A stretch of DNA of 64,000 bases from Sphingobacterium multivorum (GCF_039511225.1 NZ_CP154261.1:4836001-4900000), one strand, 5' to 3'; counted from the first letter of the stretch, positions 54,601-62,692 are shown. A program made the numbers and translations. Notes: generated by a model not told the origin, from the letters alone.

Positions 54601-54959
54601 CTTTTATACCCAATGTAACTAACAATCAACACATCCCCTACCTTTCCTTGAATGGTAAACGCACCATTCTCGTCGGTCGACGTCCCGTTACTACTTCCCT
54701 TAACCTTCACAGATACACCAGTAATACCTTGACCTGTAGCAGCATCTTTCACGACACCCTTGATAGGCGTCTGCTGTATACTCTTTGTTTTCATTAATGA
54801 AACGACTTCAACTTTGCCATGGCTAACTAATCCACTGGCAAATCCATGAGTGGTCATTCCTCCCCCAATGAGAAGAGAACTCATAAGCAGAAACCTCTTA
54901 TTGAACTTTTGGCCCAATATGAGATCAAAACAGCAATTTTTGTCCGTTTTTTTCATCAT
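51654..54959 (-). CDS. SusC/RagA TonB-linked outer-membrane protein
   Basis: A 1101-residue TonB-dependent transporter. Signal region is residues 1-42; the carboxypeptidase-regulatory-like domain (about 62-140; IKGVVKDAATGQGITGVSV) is followed by the plug (LEEVVVTGYSAQRKKDLTGAV, YIIDGVPYEG, LKDASAASIYGSRANNGVVIITTK) and the barrel, ending in MLGVSLGF. It works with the SusD gene behind it to import a large nutrient. There is no anti-sigma/sigma pair beside it, but the ECF module at 61193 is 6 kb away. Confidence 0.95.
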   Translation of the reverse strand: MMKKTDKNCCFDLILGQKFNKRFLLMSSLLIGGGMTTHGFASGLVSHGKVEVVSLMKTKSIQQTPIKGVVKDAATGQGITGVSVKVKGSSNGTSTDENGAFTIQGKVGDVLIVSYIGYKSTEVTVSSKADLAISLSGSEDALEEVVVTGYSAQRKKDLTGAVAVVNVKELKTTPAASAVEALQGRATGVQIVVDGAPGSTPQIKIRGYSTINNNEPLYIIDGVPYEGKLSWLNQNDIETMQVLKDASAASIYGSRANNGVVIITTKIGKEGKPQFNLDSYYGVQVPNSSRFPKMLSPQQTLDIENRLNGTNNVLPDYLIAGPKVGGKDVITAADIDMSKYKYDASSRSDFYQITKANKAGTNWFDALSQNAPTQSHQLSVLGGGENASYAISGGYLKQKGTIIHTGFEKYNLRSNTRFSAFNNKLRFGENMQYSFTEGFGVGVNTNVAGDYIGEGSALGFAYRIHNIIPVYDEGGNFAGSVGGQFGNGENPVAIAYRAKDNRNKSNMFFGNVFGEFDIVSGLTFRSSFGMKYENYNGVSYTYPNPEFTEGSFNNGINEYFGLNKEWTWTNTLNYKATFNDEHTLSILAGTEAIQNRNRQISGKGNGFFTMSSLDYLYLGAASTGRVSDGSGAIGSLFSIFGKVDYSFKDRYILSATVRRDGSSNFGPNNKYGTFPGASAAWRLSQEEFMKGVSWISDLKIRAGYGVTGNQRIPANQYLNRYQVAINSSSYPIDGSLTSGMWQNAYNNPDVKWEQVSALNIGLDFTLAQGDFDGSFDWYNKKTKDMLYLLPLPAVAAGRAGSPYVNIGDMQNKGVEFSLNYHYGRRQESQFKFDLSATISRNVNKVVALAPSVTQQVYGSFRSMETSILKPGEPIGAFYGYKVIGIYSDADMSNASVAKYEDGKSRAGGLKFADINGDGKIDASDRTIIGSPHPDFVYSFNINASYKNFDFMAYFYGSKGNQNYEATRYFTDFGVFRGQKSVRVLDAWDAKTNPSSMIPSQVVGASAYEYASSSYYVQDASFLKLKNLQVGYNFDTNKVFGNNTGIKKLRAYIGATNLFTITKYQGLDPEVSATPSTYSALGVDFGVYPQARQYMLGVSLGF

Positions 54960-55387
54960 AATTTTACTAAATAGGTGGTTTAAAAAATTTATGTTTATTC
55001 TTTAGTTGTTTTAGCTGATATTGGTTTATTTAAGTTCTTGGTCATTTTTTTAGGTCTGACGACAACAATGCGATATCGTTGACAGTTTCATTCCCCTTGG
55101 TTATTCATTTTTTACTTAATTTGGTTATTTTCCAGAAATGTTAAAATCTGTTAAATAAATGTAAAGAATAATAAATGTAAAAAAAAAGGAAAAATCTTAA
55201 TTAATTCACAAAGTGCTATAAATCAAGTTATTGTATTTTATACACTAAGCCGAATTGCAATACTATTGTTACACAAGCACATCCTTTTGTTTTCATTACC
55301 GAAAACCTTACCCAAAATTCATTGTGCAATGTCAAATATTCTACAAATAGGTCCAAATAAACTAAAAGGTGCTTATATTTGTTGTTA
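54960..55387. other. Intergenic region between susC and mqnC
   Basis: 428 bases, A+T-rich, with divergent promoters expected. TATATTTG at 55374-55381, ending six bases before the mqnC start, is the only clear -7 box I see; no TTTG stands 19 bases upstream. No RNA gene or hairpin of note is visible. Confidence 0.5.
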
Positions 55388-56512
55388 ATGAATGTAAGTA
55401 ATTTATTAGAACGGGCGCTCCGATTTGAGTTCCTATCAAAGGAAGAAGGTGTTTTTTTATATAAAAACGCACCTACAGCTGATTTGACTTTCGTAGCCAA
55501 TGAATTGCGTAAGATACAAGTGCCTCACGGTAAGGTAACCTGGCAGATCGACAGAAATGTCAATACCACAAATGTGTGTGTTGCTAATTGCAAATTTTGC
55601 AACTTTTTCCGCCGTCCCGGTCATGAAGAGAGTTACATTACCGATATCGAAAGCTATAAACAAAAAATAGAGGAAACTTTTAAATACGGTGGAGATCAAC
55701 TGCTGCTGCAAGGTGGCCATCACCCGGATTTGGGTATTGAGTTTTACAAAAACCTTTATAAGCAATTAAAAGAGCTTTACCCTACACTAAAACTACATTC
55801 ACTCGGCCCACCTGAAATTGCGCATATTTCCAAGTTGGAGAACATGAGCCATATTGAAGTTTTGACACAATTGAAAGAAGCTGGACTGGACTCTCTACCT
55901 GGAGCCGGAGCTGAAATTCTCAATGATCGCGTGAGACGTCTTATATCAAAGGGAAAATGCGGTGGTAAGGAATGGCTAGATGTTATGCGGGCAGCCCATA
56001 AAATCAATTTACCAACTTCTGCCACCATGATGTTTGGTCATATCGAAACAATAGAAGAACGTTTTGAACATTTGGTGTGGATTCGCGAAGTACAGGATGA
56101 AAAACCTCAGGAATCTCATGGATTTATAGCATTCATTCCCTGGCCTTTCCAAGATGATGGCACCTTATTGAAAAGACTTCGCGGTATTACCAATAACGTA
56201 ACAAGTGAAGAATATATCCGCATGATTGCCTTGAGCCGCATTATGCTTCCTAACATCAAAAACATACAAGCTTCTTGGCTCACTGTCGGAAAACGTACTG
56301 CCCAATTGTGTCTACATGCCGGAGCAAACGACTTTGGTTCCATCATGATCGAAGAAAATGTCGTCTCTGCAGCAGGTGCACCCCATAGATTCACATCTAA
56401 ATCAATACAGGAAGCTATTTTGGAAGCTGGATTCAGCCCACAATTACGTACGCAAAAGTACGAGTTCCGCGAGCTTCCAGCCCATATGGTCGAACAGGTC
56501 ATTAACTATTAA
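55388..56512 (+). CDS. mqnC: Cyclic dehypoxanthinyl futalosine synthase MqnC
   Basis: Radical SAM enzyme of the futalosine route to menaquinone; it cyclises dehypoxanthine futalosine. 374 residues from the ATG at 55388 (a TTG three codons upstream is less likely). The [4Fe-4S] cysteines are in VCVANCKFCNFFR (CxxxCxxC, about residue 64). Family motifs LLQGGHHPDLGIEFY, HSLGPPEI, GLDSLPGAGAEIL and GFIAFIPWPFQ are intact. Other mqn genes are not in the window. It is followed directly by scpB. Confidence 0.95.
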   Translation: MNVSNLLERALRFEFLSKEEGVFLYKNAPTADLTFVANELRKIQVPHGKVTWQIDRNVNTTNVCVANCKFCNFFRRPGHEESYITDIESYKQKIEETFKYGGDQLLLQGGHHPDLGIEFYKNLYKQLKELYPTLKLHSLGPPEIAHISKLENMSHIEVLTQLKEAGLDSLPGAGAEILNDRVRRLISKGKCGGKEWLDVMRAAHKINLPTSATMMFGHIETIEERFEHLVWIREVQDEKPQESHGFIAFIPWPFQDDGTLLKRLRGITNNVTSEEYIRMIALSRIMLPNIKNIQASWLTVGKRTAQLCLHAGANDFGSIMIEENVVSAAGAPHRFTSKSIQEAILEAGFSPQLRTQKYEFRELPAHMVEQVINY

Positions 56513-56521
56513 TACGATACA

Positions 56522-57082
56522 TTGAAAGACGTCATAAGAAATATTGAAGCAATAATATTTGCTTCTGCGGAAGGAATAGATCTTGCCGACATCAAACAGA
56601 TTTTGCAGGAAGCATTAGCCATCGAAGTATCCAGAGACGAACTACGTGACTTGATTAAAAAAATTGAAACGAAGTACCAGGATGAAGATTATGTACTCGA
56701 ATTACGTTACATCAACAACGCCTATCAGTTTTTGACAAAAGCTGTTTATCATGAATCGATACAACAGCTCCAAAATCATAATAACAAGCGAAAATTAAGT
56801 CAATCAGCGCTAGAAACACTCGCCATCATTGCTTACAGACAACCGATAACAAAATTAGAAGTGGAGCAGATTAGAGGTGTCAGCTGTGATTACGCTATTC
56901 AACGTTTACTGGAAAAGAAGTTGATCAAAATTGCAGGAAAAGCAGATAGTATCGGAAAACCACTACTATACGCAACAAGCCAGCAGTTCATGGATCACTT
57001 CGGAATCAATGGTGTAAGAGATCTCCCACAATTGAAAGACATCGTTACCGAGGACAATGCGATTGGCGAAACAAATGAATAA
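56522..57082 (+). CDS. scpB: Segregation and condensation protein ScpB
   Basis: A 186-residue winged-helix protein that joins ScpA and SMC in chromosome condensation. The start is TTG at 56522, nine bases after mqnC, giving MKDVIRNIEAIIFASAEGI, the family start. The conserved block LSQSALETLAIIAYRQPITKLEVEQIRGV (split across residues about 97-125) and the GKADSIGKPLLYATSQQFMDHFGI end are clear. No scpA or smc is beside it. Confidence 0.94.
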   Translation: MKDVIRNIEAIIFASAEGIDLADIKQILQEALAIEVSRDELRDLIKKIETKYQDEDYVLELRYINNAYQFLTKAVYHESIQQLQNHNNKRKLSQSALETLAIIAYRQPITKLEVEQIRGVSCDYAIQRLLEKKLIKIAGKADSIGKPLLYATSQQFMDHFGINGVRDLPQLKDIVTEDNAIGETNE

Positions 57083-57235
57083 ATAAAATAAAATAAATTT
57101 TTATTTTCAAAATACAATTCAACATATTGATTAACAGAAAAATAAAGCTTGATAATTTTTTTAAAAAAAGTTTTAAAAAATAGTTTTCTTCTCTAATTTT
57201 ACAACATTGAATAAGAAACAATAAAGTATTATTTT

Positions 57236-57397
57236 ATGAACACGGCAACTTTAGCTAACGAAGATCTTGAAGAAGTAAAATTCGCATCTTTCAACGGTCC
57301 TGATGACGATGATGATGATTTCGATGATGATTTCGATTTACCTGAAATCGACTCGATTGGAGGATTGGATGACTTCGATGATGACGATGAATTTTAA
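57236..57397 (+). CDS. Very acidic 53-residue protein
   Basis: A small gene with ATG at 57236 and TAA at 57395-57397. The first 20 residues (MNTATLANEDLEEVKFASFN) are mixed; the rest is aspartate-rich, with DDDDDD at 23-28, DFDDDF, SIGGLDDF and a final DDDDEF. About half of the residues are D or E. An A+T-rich leader of 150 bases precedes it and a strong terminator follows, which supports a real transcript. No family is recognised. It may bind metal ions or basic proteins, but nothing in the sequence shows which. Confidence 0.7.
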   Translation: MNTATLANEDLEEVKFASFNGPDDDDDDFDDDFDLPEIDSIGGLDDFDDDDEF

Positions 57398-57446
57398 TAT
57401 TTTAGTGCGATATAACACTACCTATTAAAACACCAGAGTATCATTA

Positions 57447-57489
57447 AAAAAATAAGGCGTTCAATCAAATTGAACGCCTTATTTTTTTT
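57447..57489. terminator. Bidirectional terminator between the acidic gene and trxA
   Basis: AATAAGGCGTTCAA (57451-57464) pairs with TTGAACGCCTTATT (57470-57483), with A and T runs on both sides. It serves both convergent genes. Confidence 0.9.
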
Positions 57490-57784
57490 ACTTTGCCTGA
57501 TCGATCAATTTATGTAATTCCATCTTGGGAATCATGCCGCTTTGTCGCCATATTTGCTGTCCATTTTTGAACAGTACAAAAGTAGGCACGCCACTTACCT
57601 TATAAATCGAAGCAATTTTGGGATTTTTATCTACATCAATTTTAATGATGGATAGATCTTCCTGATAAAATTCCTTTACATCCTGTAAAATCGGCGCCAT
57701 AGTCTGGCATGGACCGCACCACGTCGCAAAAAAATCCACCAAAACCAGCGAATTTGATTGAATAATCTGGTCAAAAGTAGCCAT
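57488..57784 (-). CDS. trxA: Thioredoxin
   Basis: A 98-residue cytoplasmic thioredoxin with the active site FFATWCGPCQTMAP (about residues 20-33), the cis-proline in VSGVPTFVLFKNGQ, and no signal peptide. Its start overlaps the stop of the rhodanese gene (TAATG), so both are translated from one message. Sulfur or disulfide handling links the two. Confidence 0.94.
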   Translation of the reverse strand: MATFDQIIQSNSLVLVDFFATWCGPCQTMAPILQDVKEFYQEDLSIIKIDVDKNPKIASIYKVSGVPTFVLFKNGQQIWRQSGMIPKMELHKLIDQAK

Positions 57785-58512
57785 TATTGATTCTCCTTTA
57801 CTTCTTGCAATGCCTTATACCCACCTTGGATACTGCATATATGTTTAAATCCTTTAGCACTCAAAATAGATACAGCCACTGCACTCCTATATCCTGATTG
57901 ACAGTGTACATACAGCTGTTTATTGTCTTTTTTAAGTGTAGAACCAAAATTAACGAAATCTGTTAATGGAATATTCATTGCATTGTCAATATGTCCATTA
58001 CCAAATTCTTTATTTGTTCTTACATCCACAATATGACCTTGACCTGATCTTTTCCTAAATTCTCCTGCACTAATATTGCTCAATGAGACTACATCTTCGT
58101 TACTTTTCCAAGTTTCGATGCCACCATCCAAAACTCCAATAACATGAGTATAACCCAATTTTAATAAATGGTTGTAAACCGTATCCTGACTATCTACTTC
58201 TGTAATCAATAAAATTTTTTGCGCTTTATTGGGAAACACTTGTGCCAAAAAGTGATCAAAAGGACCTTTAAAGCCTATATTTATTGATCTCGGCACAAAT
58301 CCTTGCAGGAATATATCGCCAGGCCGCGTATCAAGAACTTGAATAGCTGTTTCACGGCGCATTTTTTTAAATTCCTTCAATGTTAATCGTGGTAAATCTG
58401 AAGCGGGCTGCGACATCTCGGCCTGATGTTTCTTCGATGCTGCATGCAATTGCACTTGAACATTGAACAGTGCAAAACAGACCCCACATAATGTGATAAA
58501 AACGCTACGCAT
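57784..58512 (-). CDS. Exported tandem rhodanese-domain protein
   Basis: A 242-residue protein with a signal peptide (1-25). Two rhodanese domains follow, about 45-130 and 148-240. Only the second has the catalytic cysteine loop (YVHCQSGYRSA); the first has LLITEVDSQ at that place and is probably inactive. Single-active tandem rhodaneses transfer sulfane sulfur. It is translationally coupled to trxA and 8 bases after the GH25 gene. Its exact donor is unknown. Confidence 0.87.
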   Translation of the reverse strand: MRSVFITLCGVCFALFNVQVQLHAASKKHQAEMSQPASDLPRLTLKEFKKMRRETAIQVLDTRPGDIFLQGFVPRSINIGFKGPFDHFLAQVFPNKAQKILLITEVDSQDTVYNHLLKLGYTHVIGVLDGGIETWKSNEDVVSLSNISAGEFRKRSGQGHIVDVRTNKEFGNGHIDNAMNIPLTDFVNFGSTLKKDNKQLYVHCQSGYRSAVAVSILSAKGFKHICSIQGGYKALQEVKENQ

Positions 58513-58520
58513 ATATTTGA

Positions 58521-59369
58521 CTATTTAAAAGGAATAAGCAGCTTTTCCAATTCCTCAATTTTACCATTGTATATATTTAAGTCCACATTGCCCTGGATCC
58601 CTCTGACAGAGCCTTTTTCAGAAAATTGCCAGAAAGCCCAATGCTCCTTGGGGTTCTCAACCCAAAAGTTGTAATTTGCAATCCATAGCGTATAAGCGGC
58701 AAACTCCTTTTCTAAAAAATCACTATAAAACTTATCTCCGGAGTAAAGAATGGGTTTTACTTTGTAGTGAGCTTCGACTTCTTCAAGCCAACGTTTTAGC
58801 CCAACTTTCAAGCTATCCATAGATTGTTGTTTTGGATGCTCCTCAATATCCAAGACCGGTGGAAGATCGCCAGGCTGTAATTTAACTTTTCGAATAAAAT
58901 TCTTCGCTTGCTTTACCGAGTTCTCATTGGGTCTAAAATAATGATAAGCCCCTCTCAAAACCGCCCTATTTGCCGTTTTGCTCCAATTTCGACTAAACTT
59001 ATTATCCATTCCTTTCTCACCCATTGTCGCCCTGATAAATACAAAATCTATCGGAAAATGATCATTGATTGTGCTTACCTTTTGCCAATCTATTTCTTCC
59101 TGGTAGGTAGACACGTCTATACCAAACACCTTATCATCGTGCTTGCTCATAATCTCAATATTTCGAATATCGTATTTAGCCTCCTTCGTCAGAGACTTGT
59201 CTTTGGAGGTAGCCACACGAAAATAGTATATAATTCCGGCTCGATAATGCCACATTACAAGACAGAGGAAAAACACCAGCATTCCTGCTATCATCCAGAT
59301 CCACTTTGTTCCTCGGGCTTGACTTCCTTTTATGCTTGTTTTCTTTCTTTTTAATCGCTGTTGTGCCAT
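58521..59369 (-). CDS. GH25 lysozyme-like muramidase
   Basis: A 282-residue protein with an N-terminal membrane anchor (about residues 24-46) and a GH25 domain (about 80-280): KVFGIDVSTYQEEIDW with the family aspartate, RGAYHYFRPNE, PPVLDIEEHP with the catalytic acid pair, and LWIANYNF...WAFWQFSEKG near the end. It probably cleaves the glycan backbone of peptidoglycan, as Chalaropsis-type lysozymes do, in the periplasm. It is likely co-transcribed with the rhodanese and trxA genes. Confidence 0.92.
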   Translation of the reverse strand: MAQQRLKRKKTSIKGSQARGTKWIWMIAGMLVFFLCLVMWHYRAGIIYYFRVATSKDKSLTKEAKYDIRNIEIMSKHDDKVFGIDVSTYQEEIDWQKVSTINDHFPIDFVFIRATMGEKGMDNKFSRNWSKTANRAVLRGAYHYFRPNENSVKQAKNFIRKVKLQPGDLPPVLDIEEHPKQQSMDSLKVGLKRWLEEVEAHYKVKPILYSGDKFYSDFLEKEFAAYTLWIANYNFWVENPKEHWAFWQFSEKGSVRGIQGNVDLNIYNGKIEELEKLLIPFK

Positions 59370-59436
59370 GGCACGATGAAGTTACGGCAATAGCAATTAA
59401 CTCGCAAAATTTTCACAACAATTTATATTTTTGTGT

Positions 59437-60321
59437 ATGATCGTGTACAACCCCAAAGACTGGCTTTCGGCAACTTTCAAGTTGCATAAATCAGATACCT
59501 TCAAAAAGTTACTGCCATTTCTTGTTTTAATCGCTTTTTATTCCTGGATGATTGCCTTTCTTGAATTGGAATACCTCAAATTAAATGAAAAAAGCTGGGT
59601 CAAAAACATAACCATTGTCCACAATCTTCTCGGTTTTGTTATATCGCTTTTACTGGTATTCCGAACAAACACAGCCTATGATCGTTGGTGGGAAGCCCGA
59701 AAACAATGGGGTACGTTGACCAATATAAGTAGAGCCTTTTCGTACAAACTAAATGCCATGCTGGATGTAGATGACAAAGTGAACCGTAGCTTTTTTAGAA
59801 AGGCAATCCCCCTATTCGCAGAGACACTATACGATTTTTTAAGATCGGATTACACCAAGTTTATGCTCGACGAAAACGAACACCCTGAGTTAAAAGCTTT
59901 GGATAATAAAAAACATGGCCCCAATCAAGTTTCTACCATGATCTTCCACAAAATCAATGATCTATATAAAGAAGGAACTATAAGTGGCGATCAGCTTATT
60001 ATCCTTAATGAGGAAATTACTACCATGACACATGTTTGTGGAGCTTGTGAACGTATTAAGAATACGCCAATACCATTGGCATATAGTGCATTTATCAAGA
60101 AGTTCATTATCTTCTATACCATGACCCTTCCAGTAGGTTACGTTTTCTCCATAGGTTACTTTGTTGTGATTGCTGTACCATTTATCTTATATGTTTTAGC
60201 ATCTCTTGAATTAATTGGTGAGTCCATTGAAGAGCCATTTGGTATCGACCAAGACGATTTACCGATCGATAAAATTGCGGCCAACATCAGGAAACACTGC
60301 CATGAGATTATCCCTGCATAG
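59437..60321 (+). CDS. Bestrophin-like channel protein
   Basis: A 294-residue inner-membrane protein of the bestrophin (UPF0187) family, a pentameric anion or cation channel in known cases. Four membrane segments (about 25-45, 62-82, 215-240 and 243-262). The family motifs LLVFRTNTAYDRWWEARKQWG and EEPFGIDQDDLPID are clear. ATG at 59437 is chosen; the frame extends two codons to a TTG. It ends shortly before the tRNA-Ser repeat. Confidence 0.92.
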   Translation: MIVYNPKDWLSATFKLHKSDTFKKLLPFLVLIAFYSWMIAFLELEYLKLNEKSWVKNITIVHNLLGFVISLLLVFRTNTAYDRWWEARKQWGTLTNISRAFSYKLNAMLDVDDKVNRSFFRKAIPLFAETLYDFLRSDYTKFMLDENEHPELKALDNKKHGPNQVSTMIFHKINDLYKEGTISGDQLIILNEEITTMTHVCGACERIKNTPIPLAYSAFIKKFIIFYTMTLPVGYVFSIGYFVVIAVPFILYVLASLELIGESIEEPFGIDQDDLPIDKIAANIRKHCHEIIPA

Positions 60322-60381
60322 TCTTTTTTAAAAACAATCTAGCTCATTTTCAAACGCTAAGACTATCTATAGAAAATAAGT

Positions 60382-60412
60382 TTTGTAAATCTATTCGAAA
60401 TTTCTACTTTTG
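60382..60412 (+). promoter_or_regulatory. Promoter of tRNA-Ser copy 1
   Basis: TTTG (60382-60385), 19 bases, TACTTTTG (60405-60412). The tRNA begins four bases after the -7 box, so the transcript begins at or near the mature 5' end. Confidence 0.75.
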
Positions 60413-60416
60413 TCGC

Positions 60417-60501
60417 GGAGAGTTGGCAGAGTGGTCGAATGCGGCGGTCTTGAAAACCGTTAACTGTCACAGGTTCGGGGGTTCGAATCCCTCACTCTCC
60501 G
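60417..60501 (+). tRNA. tRNA-Ser (TGA), copy 1
   Basis: An 85-base class II tRNA. Acceptor GGAGAGT pairs with ACTCTCC, discriminator G. Anticodon loop CTTGAAA gives TGA. A long variable arm and GGTTCGAATCC-type T-arm are present. CCA is not encoded. Identical to copy 2. Confidence 0.97.
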
Positions 60502-60504
60502 CAG

Positions 60505-60534
60505 AAAAAGCCTTTCAATTTTGAAAGGCTTTTT
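60505..60534 (+). terminator. Terminator of tRNA-Ser copy 1
   Basis: AAAAAGCCTTTCAA and TTGAAAGGCTTTTT form a stem with a T-run directly after the tRNA. Confidence 0.85.
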
Positions 60535-60810
60535 GCTTTATAGCTGGATTCAAGCCCAGCTGGCTGGGCTGTCAACACATCCCCATTCAATCTGGTTTAC
60601 CAGCTATTCTCCCTATCAAAAAATCAATTTTCTTACAGCACTACACCATTCGAATTACCATATTGTTACTACGAGAAAACAACATTTTACGCAACTCTTC
60701 CTGTCCACATGCACTCTTTTTCACTTTTTATGTAATAATCTGTACTTCATAACATCTAATAGGCGGAATATTCCAGACAACCATAATTACTAATTTTAAA
60801 TTCAATTTTT

Positions 60811-61188
60811 ATGAAAACTATTATTCTTCGTATCAATAACGATCTACCGAACTATTTATGTTATTTCATCAAAGTCAGTATTTCAATACTTTTACTTATG
60901 ATATACGGATCGGCATATACACAAAAAAAATATGATTTTCAGGTCAACATCTATGGAAAAGAAACACCGATGAATCTTATCACAGGATATTGCTGTAGTG
61001 GAGCGTATTTACAGAAACCGATTTTCGTGTTAGGCAGTAAATACGAAGCGCTGAAAAAATCACAGCATATGCTTTCCGAACAATACAAGTATGTAAAAAA
61101 GCTAACTTTACACACTACCAACAGTAAGCATTTTATTATGTATGACCAGCCGATGTGGTTTTTTGAACTAGACACATTTTTAAAATAA
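60811..61188 (+). CDS. Hypothetical exported protein before the sigma gene
   Basis: A 125-residue protein. A hydrophobic segment (about residues 20-37) could be a late signal peptide or anchor. A CC pair appears in ITGYCCSGAYL. No family is recognised. It ends four bases before the sigma factor gene, so the two are co-transcribed. In such a layout it may be a sensed or controlled component of the sigma system; that is inference. Confidence 0.6.
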   Translation: MKTIILRINNDLPNYLCYFIKVSISILLLMIYGSAYTQKKYDFQVNIYGKETPMNLITGYCCSGAYLQKPIFVLGSKYEALKKSQHMLSEQYKYVKKLTLHTTNSKHFIMYDQPMWFFELDTFLK

Positions 61189-61192
61189 CCCG

Positions 61193-61687
61193 ATGACCAA
61201 CAAAGAAAACTTTGAGATTATTTATAAAGAATATGCGCCGGCCATCCGCAAGTTATGCCTCAGTTATACTGGAGACCCAGATAATGCAGATGATTTAGTC
61301 CAAGAGACCTTCATTACTGTATGGAAAAAACTCGACGGTTTTCGCAATGATGCAAAATTAAGCACCTGGATCTACAGAATAGCGATCAATAATTGCTTGA
61401 CGAGCATGCGAAAAAAGAATCAACATGTAAAAAAAATAACTGACTCAAACTGCATCGATATACCCGAGGATTCAACGAATGAAAAAGTACAACAGATTGA
61501 TCTGTTGTATAAATGTATCAGCAAACTAAAAGAAGCGGATAGAGTACTGATCACATTGGTATTAGATGAAAAACCTTATGAGCAAATAGCAGAAATTACG
61601 GGAATTACAGAGAATAATCTCCGTGTTAAAATCCATCGAATTAAAAAAGAATTAACTGAAATTTTCCATAAATATGCAAGACTTTAA
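61193..61687 (+). CDS. ECF-type RNA polymerase sigma factor
   Basis: A 164-residue sigma-70 family ECF factor. Region 2 (about 8-75) has IRKLCLSYTGDPDNADDLVQ, ETFITVWKKLDGF and KLSTWIYRIAINNCLTSMRK; region 4 (about 105-160) has KEADRVLITLVLDEKPYEQIAEITGITENNLRVKIHR as helix-turn-helix (split in two blocks). It overlaps the next gene by 14 bases, so the partner is probably an anti-sigma factor. It could control its own operon; a target promoter cannot be told. Confidence 0.93.
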   Translation: MTNKENFEIIYKEYAPAIRKLCLSYTGDPDNADDLVQETFITVWKKLDGFRNDAKLSTWIYRIAINNCLTSMRKKNQHVKKITDSNCIDIPEDSTNEKVQQIDLLYKCISKLKEADRVLITLVLDEKPYEQIAEITGITENNLRVKIHRIKKELTEIFHKYARL

Positions 61688-62270
61688 CGATTTACAACAT
61701 CTTTGGAAACAGGATAGCAAACAACATATCTTGCCCCCAAAACGCCTGGGTAAGGTCAAAGACTTTCGTCAGGAATTAATAAGGAAAGAAATAACCGGTG
61801 CTGTGTTATTGCTTGTAACAGGATTAATTATTCTTGCGCTAGCATATTTCCTTGATTTTAGACACAAAACGCTGGCATTGTACACAGCGATGTTTATCGT
61901 ATCCTGCCTTTGTTTTATACAGGCATCCTTAATGATGACCACTGTAGGTAAAATCAAAAAGATCAATGAAGTAGCTTTACCTACCGAGCATTTACAACAG
62001 TGGCAACAGTTTGATTCCTTTAGAAAGAAAAGAATTCATTGGAATATGCCCATTTATCATTTAATTCTCTGTATAGCAATCTCGATCTATCTTCGGGAAA
62101 TCCTAGTGGGTGCCAGTTTCAACTATTATTTACTCACTTACCTTCCAACCTACAGCTGGATGCTATTTTCCTACTTTTATTTAGGCAAAAGACAACTCGC
62201 TAAAATTGATCGATCCATCAACGAAGTTATTTTTGAATTACAAGAACTAGAACGACAATTCGGGAATTGA
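61674..62270 (+). CDS. Putative membrane anti-sigma factor
   Basis: A 198-residue protein with a short cytoplasmic N-terminus (residues 1-37, QDFNDLQHLWKQD) and four membrane segments (about 40-60, 67-87, 125-145 and 150-172). The N-terminal helix could bind the sigma factor. No FecR or ZAS zinc motif is visible, so the anti-sigma role is inferred from the overlap with the sigma gene and from the typical layout. It ends 274 bases before tRNA-Ser copy 2. Confidence 0.65.
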   Translation: MQDFNDLQHLWKQDSKQHILPPKRLGKVKDFRQELIRKEITGAVLLLVTGLIILALAYFLDFRHKTLALYTAMFIVSCLCFIQASLMMTTVGKIKKINEVALPTEHLQQWQQFDSFRKKRIHWNMPIYHLILCIAISIYLREILVGASFNYYLLTYLPTYSWMLFSYFYLGKRQLAKIDRSINEVIFELQELERQFGN

Positions 62271-62544
62271 AAAATCGGATCGTGTTTGCTCCTTAAAAAT
62301 ACTTTCGTAGTTACATTTTTAATTGCAATTTCTTTAAAACAAGGTTATGATCACACCTAAAGCGAAAATACCTACCAAGGCGTTTTTTTTATCGCCAATA
62401 TGACATCGGCATGAAGGGTAACCCTTAAAAATAACCAACTGGTATTCAATTACATTTCTATTTAAGAGTGCTAAAACTACTTTTAAACAAAGAAAAATGT
62501 AAAATAAGTTTTGTAATTCTACCCAAAATTTCTACTTTTGTCGC

Positions 62545-62629
62545 GGAGAGTTGGCAGAGTGGTCGAATGCGGCGGTCTTGAAAACCGTTAACTGTCACAG
62601 GTTCGGGGGTTCGAATCCCTCACTCTCCG
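62545..62629 (+). tRNA. tRNA-Ser (TGA), copy 2
   Basis: Identical in sequence to copy 1 at 60417-60501, with anticodon TGA. It has the same promoter type and the same terminator. Two copies of a tRNA within 2.2 kb indicate a recent duplication. Confidence 0.97.
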
Positions 62630-62632
62630 CAG

Positions 62633-62662
62633 AAAAAGCCTTTCAATTTTGAAAGGCTTTTT
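62633..62662 (+). terminator. Terminator of tRNA-Ser copy 2
   Basis: Same AAAAAGCCTTTCAA/TTGAAAGGCTTTTT stem and T-run as copy 1. Confidence 0.85.
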
Positions 62663-62692
62663 GCATTTTAGTCCAACTCATCCCCATACTTC

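Larger units (their letters stand above)
60373..60537 (+). repeat. Direct repeat copy 1 (promoter, tRNA-Ser, terminator)
   Basis: 165 bases, from AAAATAAGTTTTGTAA to the end of the terminator, are repeated 2128 bases later at 62501-62665. The tRNA and terminator are identical; six or so bases differ in the promoter spacer. Confidence 0.92.
62501..62665 (+). repeat. Direct repeat copy 2 (promoter, tRNA-Ser, terminator)
   Basis: Second copy of the 165-base unit at 60373-60537, same strand and same length, with changes only in the promoter spacer. Its -33 box TTTG is at 62510-62513 and its -7 box TACTTTTG at 62533-62540, again 19 bases apart. The 1963 bases between the copies hold the sigma factor module. 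Confidence 0.92.

Noticed and set aside
60521..60793. 90-residue plus-strand ORF after tRNA-Ser copy 1
   Set aside because: It begins inside the tRNA terminator, has no recognisable domain and low coding character, and is followed by a better start at 60811.
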